NCBI RefSeq assembly: GCF_029227915.1
Contig: NC_079879.1
Coordinates: 33,670,501 to 33,734,500, forward strand
Length of the DNA stretch: 64,000 nt
Reading direction: 5' to 3'
Origin: Hydractinia symbiolongicarpus
Lineage: Eukaryota; Cnidaria; Hydrozoa; Anthoathecata; Hydractiniidae
This document shows positions 1 to 11,683 of this stretch, one piece after another; position 1 is the first letter of the stretch, and each line of letters starts with the position of its first letter. The notes beneath the pieces are model-generated. The model did no database searches. It saw only the letters and a list, made by a program, of their open reading frames with translations, and was not told the DNA's origin. Position numbers and translations under genes: made by a program.

Positions 1-1835
1 GCTAAAAGTCAAGTTGAACAGGGAATGGTAAAATAGTTATGAAAGTTCTGTTCTAAGGGTTTGAAGATTTGATAGAGAGACTGGCTTTACACTATGGTTC
101 CTAATATGAATTTGCTTTACTACATCTAGAGCTCTTCCCCTGTATTTTGCTCCACCTGTATAACCATATCAATCATATCTGAAACTCTGGTTTCAATTAT
201 TTTCAACCGTGACCTATTGATTTTCCTTCAAGTAATTAATACTTGCCTGATAATGGCTATATCAATTATATCTGGTTCCGCTAACTGCAAATTATTGTGG
301 ACAAACAAGACTGCCATTATATACAGGGAATCCCTATTTAGTAATCATACCAACTTAGGCTTGATCCTAACAAACAATATTTATAACTAAAATTGATATA
401 ACCTAAACTTCACTTAGCTCCATTTGTTTTGATATTGGTAACATAAAGGTAGCAACAAGAAAAAAACTTATTAAATTAACCTATAGCTATACTCACAGAC
501 AGACAGGCGTACTTTACGCGTTTTTTTTGATAGATTATTCCCTGTACATAATTAATTTCTAATACTACGAATATATCTATATCATGTAAATCTAGTCTAG
601 TGGTCAGATTTTTAGGTGCCAATATGTATAAAAATCTTCTGTTTCATGTTATAGCCATTCACTATACAGCAACAGCAAAATAATTGAAAAGTTTTTGCAT
701 GAGTTACTGTTGTTACATTCGTCGATTGGAAGAACTGCACAACTACCAATGTCCTATTGGCTAAAAAGTAGAAGATTATCCAATCAGCAACACTTGTTTC
801 ATATGCATCTAGAATTTAGCACTCTTGAATTAATGATTGCATACAAACTGTTATGCAGATGTAAGTAGTTTGGGGCAATACGTATTATTGTCACTTTTAA
901 ATAGAACCTTTGTAGTCTAGTTTATTAGCATCTGATTTATTAGCATCTAAAAAAGCAAAACTTGCCAAGGAAAAATGAGGAAAAAATATTTTGTGTTCCA
1001 CTACTTTATATTTCATCTTTGGTATAAAAACAAATCATCCTGAAAACATTTCTCAAAGCCTTATCCATAAAATTAATTCTTACTGTACTCGCAAATTGCG
1101 TTTTTGTGTAATCAACAATCGTTTATCATTATGGTCCATTTATAGTAAAAACATGGTTTATTGATATACTGGTCGGTAAGGCCCAAAATACAAAAAAATA
1201 AATTATTTTAGAAAATTGTATACCTGTTGCCTTCATCATATAGAGCATGAAACATTGATTAAGAAATTACATTAATGTTATTGACGTTGCGACGTTTAAT
1301 TAGTCAATTACTATTTAAGACATGCATTTTTTGCTGACTTTAAAGGAAAATGAACACATCAATTGGCCATTCACAGATGAACAGACGCTTCGTATTATTA
1401 TAAGAGAATTGGCCATTCACAGATGAACAGACGCTTCGTATTATTATAAGAGATAAACAGTGTTTCAAAGTCACAATATGCTATAGGACTTGCACAGAAA
1501 ATGCTCCCTGTGTTGTTTTGGATGTGATAAGTACCCAGGACCCATGACCCATGACTGAGGATGTAATTTATACCTTGCATGAATTATCCTTATATAGGAC
1601 GCAAATTGATAACAGTCATTTTTTGTAAATAAGTGAATTGTATATCCTCTTAAATGTTTTCTAATGATAATAATAATAAAGCCCTTTTTTTACCAAGAAA
1701 AATTATATTTTTAAGAAGTACAAAAAATGATTAATTAGCAACAATTTGGACATGTTTTGTCTTTTTTTAACATTTATAAAGTAAGTTAAAATTCGTTATA
1801 ATATAAACTTTATACTTATTATTGTGATTTTATAG
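1..1835. other. no recognised exon; intron or upstream sequence of MMS22L with repeat debris
   Basis: AT-rich sequence with no convincing coding exon. The first MMS22L exon I can support begins at 1836 and starts in the middle of a codon (two bases carried over), so at least one earlier exon exists either here, unrecognised, or to the left of the window. A partial copy of an interspersed repeat lies at about 1205-1452. Confidence 0.5.
1205..1452 (+). repeat. partial copy of an interspersed repeat with a duplicated terminus
   Basis: Shares with 8030-8470 and 8780-9190 the blocks 'cctgttgccttcat', a 'gaaac..tgat..aagaaa' block, 'ggaaaatgaacacatc', and a terminal block containing 'cagatgaacagacgcttcg' and 'tattattataagag'. 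The terminal 46 bp are duplicated exactly in tandem (1361-1406 and 1407-1452). No coding capacity; probably a SINE or MITE-type non-autonomous element. Confidence 0.6.
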
Positions 1836-4800
1836 ATCCTGTTAGTACTAAACTTATATCATATTTTAATGAGGTGTCAACAAAACTTGTTTGGGACTTG
1901 TCTTGCTTGTCCAATTTATTATATTGCTATGTAAGTATATGGACATATATATCTGTTCTTCTTTGGTACATGTATTTGTTTGTCCACTTGCTTCCATCAG
2001 CGTTTACATCTTCATTTTCTTTGTAGTATGTACAACAAAGTTCACTTAACGAGTCCAGCGAGTGTTTTCCTTGCTCCTGTGTTAAGCAAGTCTGGATAGT
2101 TTTAATTCATCTTCTTGATGATTCAGCAAAAACAGTATCTTTACAGGTTTGTTACTATACTTGTTTTTTTTTTGTTTCTAACGTGTCCTTATATAGATTA
2201 TATTAAGTCTATAAAGTGGTTGTCAAATTACAAATAAAGTCGAAGCTCTAATTTTTTTAATTCCTTGATATCATACAAAGTATAAAATATTTCTATTTTT
2301 GAGTTTCAGAGTTGGACTCATGCACCATTAAACTACCAAACTACCATCATGAACCATTAAACTACCACAAACCAAGCTTAATATTTTATTATTTCTGAAC
2401 GACTAATTATCTTCATGAACCATAAGACAATGTTTTTTTTAAAAAAAACTTGAATGTAATGTCCCCTTCTTTTGTTGCAGACATGCTGCCATTTTCAATT
2501 TTCTTGCCTGTATTGTTTGCCTAGTGCAATCAAAAAAAGGCACATTTTATTTAAGCATGCTGTAAAATTATGTTTTGGTGATATGATTTTATTTAAAGAT
2601 ATAAATTTTATGCAAAAAAACATTACTTATTTTAGTCATTTTTTGATACAGGTAAATTTAAAACAAATAAAGTGTAAAATTGTGCAAAATTTGCCACAAA
2701 CTATAGCATTAAAAGCTTAAACACAAGCTAAGGCTGCAATGACAGTATAATTATGGCAAGTGTGTAAGAATAATATGAATCTATTAAATATTTATATATT
2801 ATTGATTTAGTCATTCTGGTCTGTGGTGTCAATGATGTTAAAAGGTTTAGATACAGATGAGCTACAGAAAAAACATGGTAAAGAAACATCTTTGAAAACA
2901 AATTTTTAATTATCATGTACAGTAAGTTTGTGACAGCCATAGTGGATGTATTCATTTTTTCTTAAAGTTGTTAAAAAAATGTTAATGGACAAATTAAATG
3001 CCACAACCTTAGTAATATTAAGTTAATGTCAAAGCTTAATTTAAATTAATGAAGCCATTGCCATGCAGTTATAACAAGGTGGTGACGCCAGTTATTTTCA
3101 CCACGTGAGTAACTAAAATGCAAAATAGGACTAATTTTTTAAAGCTGGGTCAACCAACTCGTTTTGGAACAGACAGATTTATGATGTCATCAAAAAACCT
3201 GTAAACCCTAATATCTCTTCAGTGTTTCGTCAAAAGGACATGACCCTGTACATTTTCTTGATCAGCATTCTGAGCTCTAAACAGTACAGGAAATGGGTTG
3301 ATGAATTGCCATCATATAAATCTTTTGTATAGGACCTAGAGAAGTAAAATGGAATGTAACTGCAGAATTTAAGCTGTGGATTCTTTCTAATATTTCATCA
3401 TTATACTGGTTTGATGTGACAGGAAAGAATACTTTTAGGGAAAAGGTATATGCTTTATAAATTTAACATTGCTATGAATTTGCCGTTTATATTATCAGAT
3501 TTCTTGTTTTCTTGACCCCCTTACAGTTGTCCAAGGATTGGACTTCGCTTGTTCTGTAAAGCGTTTGTTCTGTCTATACATGACCTATATCCTTACCAAA
3601 TAAATTAAATTAATGACATGCAAATGCAAAACCATAGGATTGCTATCAAAAAAGGTGATTACTATTGTGGCTTTATTATGCTTGTAATTAAGAAAGAAAC
3701 TAACAAATATCTGCATTCAAATAATTTCTTCAGTTGTTCTAGTTTCTTTTCTGTTGAGTTTTAGTAGATTGCTGAAATTTTATAAACACATGTTTATCTA
3801 AAATGAAAAAAATTAATTAATTTTCTAAACCCAAACAAAAACCTTCTATCCTCTGCTACAAAGGATAAGTATGACCAAACAGTACAGGATGTATACGTTG
3901 TTTCTTTGCATGCATTGCAAAAAACATACAACGCATAAAAAATATGTGTACATGTATGTACAATGAAAAAAAAATTGTTAACCCCTGAACAACAAACCTA
4001 CACACCATGCATAATATACAATTTGACTGTAGAACAGCTCTGTAATTTCTGTTTAGCTTATTGTTCCAGGCAATTGGTTTGCTGTTCAAGAGATAATCCA
4101 AGGATCGCTCAGTAGAGATAATACAGTAAGCTTCCCAGTTAACACTATAGTGGGTCGCTAGAGATATAATTTCATTCCTGGGCATGAATTATTAACAATA
4201 TTGAAAAAGAAGAACGTATTTAACAAAGCATTTAAAAAATAGTGAGGCAAGATTGATTGGCACAAAAAGCTATAAATTTTATACTTTGTTTCCAATAAAG
4301 GGCCTTTTTATTTGCAATAATTTTTTTTAGGATGAAGTCATGATCAAGTCACAATTACACAGCTGTATAACTGTCACAAAATTTTGGTCTGTCCGACTGA
4401 CTGTTTTCAACATGTTCTTGGACTTTTTTAATAAAACTTGGGTAAAAAGGACTTACTAACGTTTTATACTCATTTATATGTTTTTTTTGGTTTTTTTGAC
4501 CTACATTACACAACATTATCATCATCATTCTCGGCTTAACGTCCGTTTTCCATGCTAGCATGGGTTGGACGGGGTATATTAATGACCCTCTTCCAATCTG
4601 ATCTAGACTGTGTTAGATCTAAATTCAACTTCCTCTGTATCAAGTCCGTCCTTGTAACCTTTTGCCAAGTCTTTCTCGGTCTGCCTCTTGGCTTTGCCCC
4701 AGGAACTATCAAGTCTCTACACTTTCGTACCCAATTATCCGCCTTCATTTTTTCCAAGTGTCCCGGCCAATTCAATCTTCTTATCTGGATAACATACACA

Positions 4801-7800
4801 TATTTAGAATAAACGTGACAAAATTAATCCTCAAAATATAACAAACTTTGTTATGGTGGAAGCATCACCACTGACGACTATGCAAGCATGCATTTCCTCC
4901 TTGGAAGATAACAGTAAATCTACAGACAACAGTTTTAGAATGTTTTTACGTCTTGTTGTCGTAACTTTGAAAAAAATTGAAGACACTAATGCAATACAAA
5001 GCTTGGCGCAAATCAAAGGAAGGTATAAGTCAAATTTACGTCTCCTACATTTTGGTTAATTCCACATCACAGTTATATTTTAAGACTTATATTTTAGACT
5101 CTAAATTCGCCTTTAAGTTTTTTCCAAACCTTTTTTTTAAAATTGTTTTATTTCCATTTTTAATTACGTTTTTAAGTTCACAGCTGCCAAGGTTACAATT
5201 TATAAAAAACGCCTACAACATGTATTATGCTCAATATAGTTATGAACCATCTTAAATAAAGTGGCTAGTCTGTTGTTTGTGCCTTGTTTGTAATAAAATA
5301 AAAAAATTAATAATTGAAGAAAATATATTTTTCATCAGTGCTTCCTACATAAAGTCATATTTTTAAGTTGATATAGTAAAAATTCCTAATTTCTTTATAC
5401 AGCCTAAAAAGAATGATTTATTTTTTGTAGGATTTATTCCAAATTCCACAGACGACGTATGGAAGAACTTAATGCAGATGGATTTGATAAATTCAACTCG
5501 TTGTTCACAGCTCTTATTTACACACTACGGTCCGAAGAATTGGCAACTAAGATGTCGACGCTATTGTCCTTTATTCAGTTTAATGAGAAATCAGTTGGCA
5601 TAAAAAAGAAAATCATGCACAGTCAGTTCATAGCCCTCTTTTTGTGTCTACATCTGGACTTAAATGCGGAAGTTGTTATTGCCAACATAACCATCATATT
5701 TGACAACTTAGTTGATAATCTCCTTCAAAAGAACCGGAATGCAAAATCACAGCAGGAAGCCTGGGAGCTAGTGTGTTGCTACTTGGATACTGTTGAAATG
5801 TGTTATGATTATGAAAAGACTAAGGCTTCACAAGCTGGTCTTATTTTTGAGGCATACTCAAAACTTTTAATAAATACTTTCAAATTGCAAAGAAAAAAAG
5901 TTTTTTCTCATATCAATAACATGCTATTGTCGACTCTGGTTATGCAAAATAATTGTCAGAATGTTCGTACATCTATAATGACACATATTTATAAGCCACT
6001 GGAGAGTGTTGTGAAAAAGAGTCCTTCTATTCAAGCAATTGAAATAATGGCTGGTTTGACCTTGTTTATCTCGGATAGGTAAAAACATGATTGTTTTGTA
6101 TTTAACATTTTATATTTTGGTATTTCCACATTAAGTCACTGTTTGTGATTTTAGTGTTTATTAAATTTATTTTTATTATTTTATTGTTGTTATTGTTATT
6201 GTTATTTTTTATTTTAGCCCATCTTTAGATTCTAAGGATCAAGCTTATCAGCTAATCAAAGAATTTGGTTTTGGAGATTATCAAGCAGCCCTTAAATCTT
6301 CATATTTGAGTCAAATTCTTTCATCATCTGACATTATTGCATTATTGGAGAAACAAAATGATATAAAACAACTTCTTAAAGTTTGGATTGACTGCATTTT
6401 AACAGACTTAGATACTTCAGAGTCAGTTATAGACCTGTCTAAATCTGTTTTAAATTTAATTCAGTTAAAAACTAGAAATTACTCCAAGAGTTGCTCAAAT
6501 TTTGAAGATGTTGTGCAAATTTTGATACAATTTATTGCTAACCTTGGAAAAGATTATGCATCATTAACATCTGTCGTTGAAATGGCAAATTTAAAGCAAG
6601 CTATCCAATTCTACTTTTCTGATATTGTCAAAATTTCAGAAAGTGTTATTTTAGTAAAACTGTGTGAAAAATCAGTACACCTATTGTTTAAGATTTGTGG
6701 CAATCTGGTGAAGCACTGCGCTAAAGCATTATACTCCAAGGTTTGTATTACATTATTATTTCTATTGCTTTGTTTGCTTCAAATTTCCATGTGCTAAATT
6801 GGATTTTGTTGTCACAATATTTCTGTTATGTAACTTTAATTTTTTTTTTAAATACATTATCAGGAAAAGAAAACCATGGTATATGAAATTTCATGTATTG
6901 AAAAACCATGAAAACCATGATTGGGTCCAACATCCCAGAAAACATTAAAATTACAGAAAATGAATTTTAATGCCTTGTTTTATGTAACTTTTGGTAAATA
7001 GAATCATCTTAACAACAACAACAACTAAAATGACTTATAATCTTCTCTTTTCTTACTTTAGACTTCCTCATGCTTGTTGCCGCAAATTCTTGATTTTTTT
7101 GTGCTTCCATTAATTTCAACAAAGAAACCATTGCCAAATATAATTGTTCAGGCAATAAAGTGTCATTTAGTTTTAGTAAGTACATGTTCAAATTTTTTAC
7201 AGCTCCCCTTATTTTGTGCCTGGTTGTTCATTTAACTTTTACTTTTTATTAAATTAGTTTTTGTGTGGCTTGTCAGCTTTGGATATCAAAAAAGATGAAT
7301 TTGTTGTAAGAAAAATGAAGGAGATTTTTGCCAGATATTTTACAATTTCCTGTGTTCAGTGTTATATGAACCAGAGCTTGAAGAATCCTTTTTTAGTAAG
7401 TAAATAAATGTTTACTTTTCAAAACACACATTGAGAAAATATACCAGTAAGTCAAAGTAAAGAGGCTTTCCATAGCACAAACTTTGTAAAACATAGTAAG
7501 CCATATGACGTATTAGAATTTAAAAATTTGTATGACTACCTTTGGGCAATCAATCACATTTCAAAAGTTAATTATCGTCATTTTATAGCTTTAAATGGAA
7601 ATACTGAATGCGTTGGATATGTGGATATTTTGCAAATAAAATGAGTTTCTTGGAAGATGTATTGTCCTTGATATTGGTTCTTGACTTGCTTGTTGACAAC
7701 AAAACTCAGCTTAACACACAAAAAAAGGATTATTTCTTTACTGACATAGTATTTTATCCAAGAGAAATGCGGCAATATATTACTGACAAGTTACTAAATG

Positions 7801-7835
7801 CAGTACTAAATGATAAAGGAACTGTCAAATATTGA
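1836..7835 (+). CDS. MMS22L: MMS22-like DNA repair protein, 5'-incomplete, multi-exon
   Basis: Exons read by GT-AG junctions with consistent phase: 1836-1930, 2027-2146, 2811-2877, 3333-3445, 4808-5022, 5431-6078, 6218-6740, 7062-7175, 7258-7395, then a terminal exon after about 7589. The junction of exons 4808-5022 and 5431-6078 encodes KGRIYSKFHRRRMEEL, a hallmark stretch of animal MMS22L, and the order of the flanking helical segments also follows that family. MMS22L partners TONSL at stalled replication forks and promotes RAD51 loading in homologous recombination; it is a large all-helical nuclear protein. Here only the C-terminal two-thirds is visible. The reading frame of the terminal exon is unresolved: the segment from FLEDVLSLIL to GTVKY (about 7645-7832, stop at 7833-7835) fits the family but is not reached by a simple in-phase splice. 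Identity is strong; the 3' exon model is weak. Confidence 0.85.
3065..3310 (-). repeat. reverse-oriented copy of the interspersed repeat, in an MMS22L intron
   Basis: Read on the - strand this matches parts of 8050-8290 and 8820-9030: the block around 'tgatcaagaaaatgta', a 'gatgacgtcat'-like block, the 'aaacg.gtt.g' block and the 'tgacgccagtt/ggtgtcaccacc' block. It lies wholly in the intron between exons 2811-2877 and 3333-3445. Diverged, non-coding. Confidence 0.5.
4510..4799 (-). mobile_element. 3' fragment of a non-LTR retrotransposon (C-terminus of ORF2)
   Basis: The - strand reading frame at 4536-4799 contains RRLNWPGHLEKM, then GAKPRGRPRKTWQ, then a DLTQSRSDWKRVI block. This is the typical extreme C-terminus of LINE ORF2 proteins (RLRWxGHVxRM, then GRPxxxW, then a DRxxWR block). 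It is followed by a tail with 'catgctagcatggaaaacgg', 'acgttaagccga' and a short (gat)n run, as at many LINE 3' ends. The rest of the element is absent: a 5'-truncated insertion in the MMS22L intron. Its homology ends within about 20 bp of the acceptor of the exon starting at 4808. Confidence 0.8.
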
Positions 7836-7869
7836 TGACCTGAAAATGTCTATAATACAAAGCAACATA

Positions 7870-9200
7870 TCCACAAAAAATATTAGAACCTTGTTTTCAC
7901 GTTGCCTCTATTGTGTAGAACTTAAGCATTGATCAAAATAATGTATAGGATCATATGTTTTTGACGTCAGCAAGGATCTGCCAAAACACGCAAATAATTT
8001 ATTTTTTCGAAATTTCCAAACCTGTTGCCTTCATCGTATAGATCTTGAAACGCTAATCAAGAAAATGTATATAATCATGTGCTTTTGATGAGCGGTTATT
8101 GAAATATAAGGTTTTTTTAAAATTTTGCTGACGTCGTCAACCCGTCCAATCCGAAACGGATTCGTAGACCCAGGTTTGGGAAAATTACCCAAATTGGTCC
8201 TAGGTGGTGCCTAGTTACCTACGCGGTAAAAAATCATTGACATCACCACTTCGTTTCCAAGTAATTTGACCTCAAAATTTTAGGTTGCGCTGTAATTGCT
8301 TCAATAATTTAATATAGGTTATTGACGTTAAAGTAATGTTATTGACGTCGCGCCGTAACGTCAGAAAATTTAACATTTGAGACATAAGTTTTTCGGCTAC
8401 ATCAAAGGAAAATGAACACATCCACTTTGCCTGTTACAGATACACAGACACACTCTCCGTATTATTGTAAGAGATTAAACAATAAGATGCAAGATAGTTT
8501 GCATACACTTCAATGAAAAAGGAACTGTAAAATAAATTATATGTTTACATTTATACTTTACTAGTCAGTGGGAAAATCTACTTAGGCAATGCAACAATGG
8601 AAAAAAAACATCACTTGAATTTTAATGACGTCTACAAGGACCCGTCAATACACAGATTTTATTTTTTCCAAATTTTGCCTGTTGCCCCTAATATTTAGAG
8701 CTGGAAACAGTGATCAAAATAATGTGTAGGATCATATGTTTTCGACGAACACCTAAAGAGATGCCAGTCAAAATGCAAAAATGTTATACCCGTTTTCTTC
8801 ATTCTACAGATCTTGAAACACTGATCAAGAAAATGTATAGGATCATGGACTTCTGACAAAAGGTTGCAGAAATATTGGGGTTTAAAGTATTTATGATGAC
8901 GCCATACAACCCATTCCTTTCAAAACGGGTTTGGGAACAAGGTTTGGAAAATGACCCAATTTGATCCCATGTTGTCCCTAGTTACCCACACATTGAAAAA
9001 TGACTGGTGTCACCACCCTGTTTTTAAGTTATGTGGCCTCAAAGTGTTAGCTGCAGTGTAATGACTTTATACCTTTAAATTTAAGCTCCTGATGTTGTGC
9101 TTTTTCGACTACATCGAAGGGAAATGACAAAATATTTACTTTGCCTGTTACAGATGGACAGACAGAAACAGTCTTTATATTATTATACGGCATACTTAAA
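7870..9200 (+). repeat. cluster of interspersed-repeat copies (two nearly full, two partial)
   Basis: Partial copies begin near 7880 and 8640; longer copies run about 8030-8470 and 8780-9190. Shared blocks in order: 'cctgttgccttcat', 'tagatcttgaaac', 'aagaaaatgta', a 'gacgtc' block, a run similar to 'gggtttgg', 'gacccaatttg', 'gtcaccacc', 'ctacatc.aagg.aaatgaca', 'ttgcctgttacagat', then a terminus near 'tattattata/gtaagag'. Each full copy is about 430 bp. There is no ORF. They sit directly downstream of MMS22L and before the satellite array. Class (SINE, MITE or other) undecided. Confidence 0.65.
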
Positions 9201-11683
9201 ACCTGTAAATGAATGACATTAGAAACTAAAAATTGCTTTGCGGATAATTTCATTTTGTATTAAGTCGTCACTGGAAAAAATTTTTACACCAAACTTCGAT
9301 ATTGCATGACAATGAAGACAGTGATACATAAACCAGAGTTGGAAAATAAATGTGGTTAAGCAAACTGTGAACAGAAAAGAATTTAAATAGTTATATTTGC
9401 ATCAGCAATGTCATCTTTATTTTCTAGGCATGTTCCTTTACATTTGCTTGCATTTTTGTGTTCAATTGTAAAAGATATAATGCCTAATGTCTAATTTAAT
9501 GTGTAAGAACCTGCCAACAATCTACTAAAAGGCTAAGAAATTTAAGCTACCTTTTATTCAAGAGTACAATGATAATAAAAAAACCATTTATAAACTGCAA
9601 ACCCTTATATACTGTGAATGTAATTTTGCACTTCTCATAAAGATTAAAAAATTACTTTAAAATATATTCCTGGGCGATGTATTTTGTTGTAACTAAATAA
9701 AATAATAACAACCAATATACCTTTGGCCTTTCTTCGTGCTTTATGTCTGTAATTTGACTTCTTTTCTTCAATGTCCTCACACTGTAATACCAACGTACTT
9801 CTTTTATAATTAACTTCTTCGTAATAAATTAAACACACATATCGCATTTTAAAAATTTCATATTGTCTCAGTACCACATACACATCTTTACAATATTATA
9901 CCAAAACATTACCAAATAATAACTCTGTGGACCTTTTCATTCTTGCTGTATAATTGACTTCTTCGTAATAAATTAAACTGATATATTGCTTTGTATTGGT
10001 TTCATATAGTGTAACTACGACATAGACATTTATCTTCGCAATGTAATACCAAAACATTACCAAATAATAACTCTGTAAACCTTTTCATTCTTCCTGTATA
10101 ATTGACTTCTTCGTAATAAATTAAACAGATATATTGCTTTGTAATGGTTTCCTATAGTGTAACTACGACATACACATCTATCTTCGCAATGTAATACCAA
10201 AACATTACGAAATAATAACTGTGGACTTTTCATACTTTTTTTATAATTAGCCTCTCCGTAATAAATTAAACGCATATATCGCCTTTTAATAATTCCATAA
10301 GGTGTAACTACGACATACACATTTTCGCAATATAATACCACAACATTACCAAATAATAACTATTATACCAAAACATTGCCAAATAATAACTCTGTGGACT
10401 TTTCATACTTCTTTTATAATTGACTTCTTCGTAATAAATTAAACACACTTATCGCATTTTAATAATTTCATATAGTGTTCACATTTTAATAATTTCATAT
10501 AGTGTAACTACCACATACACATCATGGAAAATAAAAAACATTACCAAACAATAATTCTGTTGGCCTTTTCACACTTCTTGTATAATTGCCTTCTTCGTAA
10601 TAAATTAAACACATATGTTGCTTTTTAATATTTTCATATGGTGTAATGGTGTATTATGGTGTACTACAACATCTATCTTCGCAATATTTTACCAAAACAT
10701 TACCAAATAATAATTCTTGGGGCTTTTTAATTCTTCTTGTATAATTAACTTCTTTGTAATAGATTAAAAGCATATATTGCTTTTAAATAATTTCGTATGC
10801 TGGTACGATGAAATGCACTTCCTAACTTTGTACTACTATTAATACTACCAAATGCTAACTCTGTGGACTTTTTCGTCCTTCTTTTATAATTCACTTCTTC
10901 GTAATAAATTAAACACACATATCTCATTTTAATAATTTCATATGGTGTAACTGCGACATACACATTTCTGAAATAAAATACCAAAAGATTACCAAATAAT
11001 AACTCTGTGGACTTTTTCGTACTTCTTTTATAATTGACTTCTTCGTAATAAATTAAAAACACATATCGCATTTTAATAATTTTATATGGTGTCACTACCA
11101 CATACACATCTTCGCAAAATAATACCAAAACATTACCAAATAATAACTATGTGGACCATTTCATTCTTGCTGAATAATTGACTTCTTCGTAATAAATTAA
11201 ACAGATATATTGATTTGTATTGATTTCATATAGTGTAACTACAACATGCACATCTATCTTTGCAATGTAATACCAAAACATTACGAAATAATAACTCTGT
11301 GGACTTTTCATACTTTTTGTATAATTAGCTTCTTCGTAATAAATTAAACGCATATATCACATTTTAATAATTTGATACGGTGTAACTACGACATACACAT
11401 ATTTGCAATGTAATACCAAAACATTACGAAATAATAACTCTGTGGACTTTTCATACTTTTTGTATAATTAGCTTCTTCGTAATAAATTAAACACATATAT
11501 CACATTTTAATAATTTGATAAGGTGTAACTACTACATACACATCTTTGCAATGTAATACTAAAACATTACGAAATAATAACTCTGTGGACTTTTCATACT
11601 TTTTTTATAATTAGCTTCTTCGTAGTAAATTAAACCCATATATCACATTTTAATAATTTGATAAGGTGTAACTATGACATACA

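Noticed and set aside
2472-2720. 82-codon + strand ORF considered as an extra MMS22L exon
   Set aside because: The exons before and after it join in phase without it, and its peptide does not fit the family.
3856-4185. 109-codon - strand ORF in an MMS22L intron
   Set aside because: Composition is that of chance AT-rich ORF; no motif or homology apparent, and it lies in an intron.
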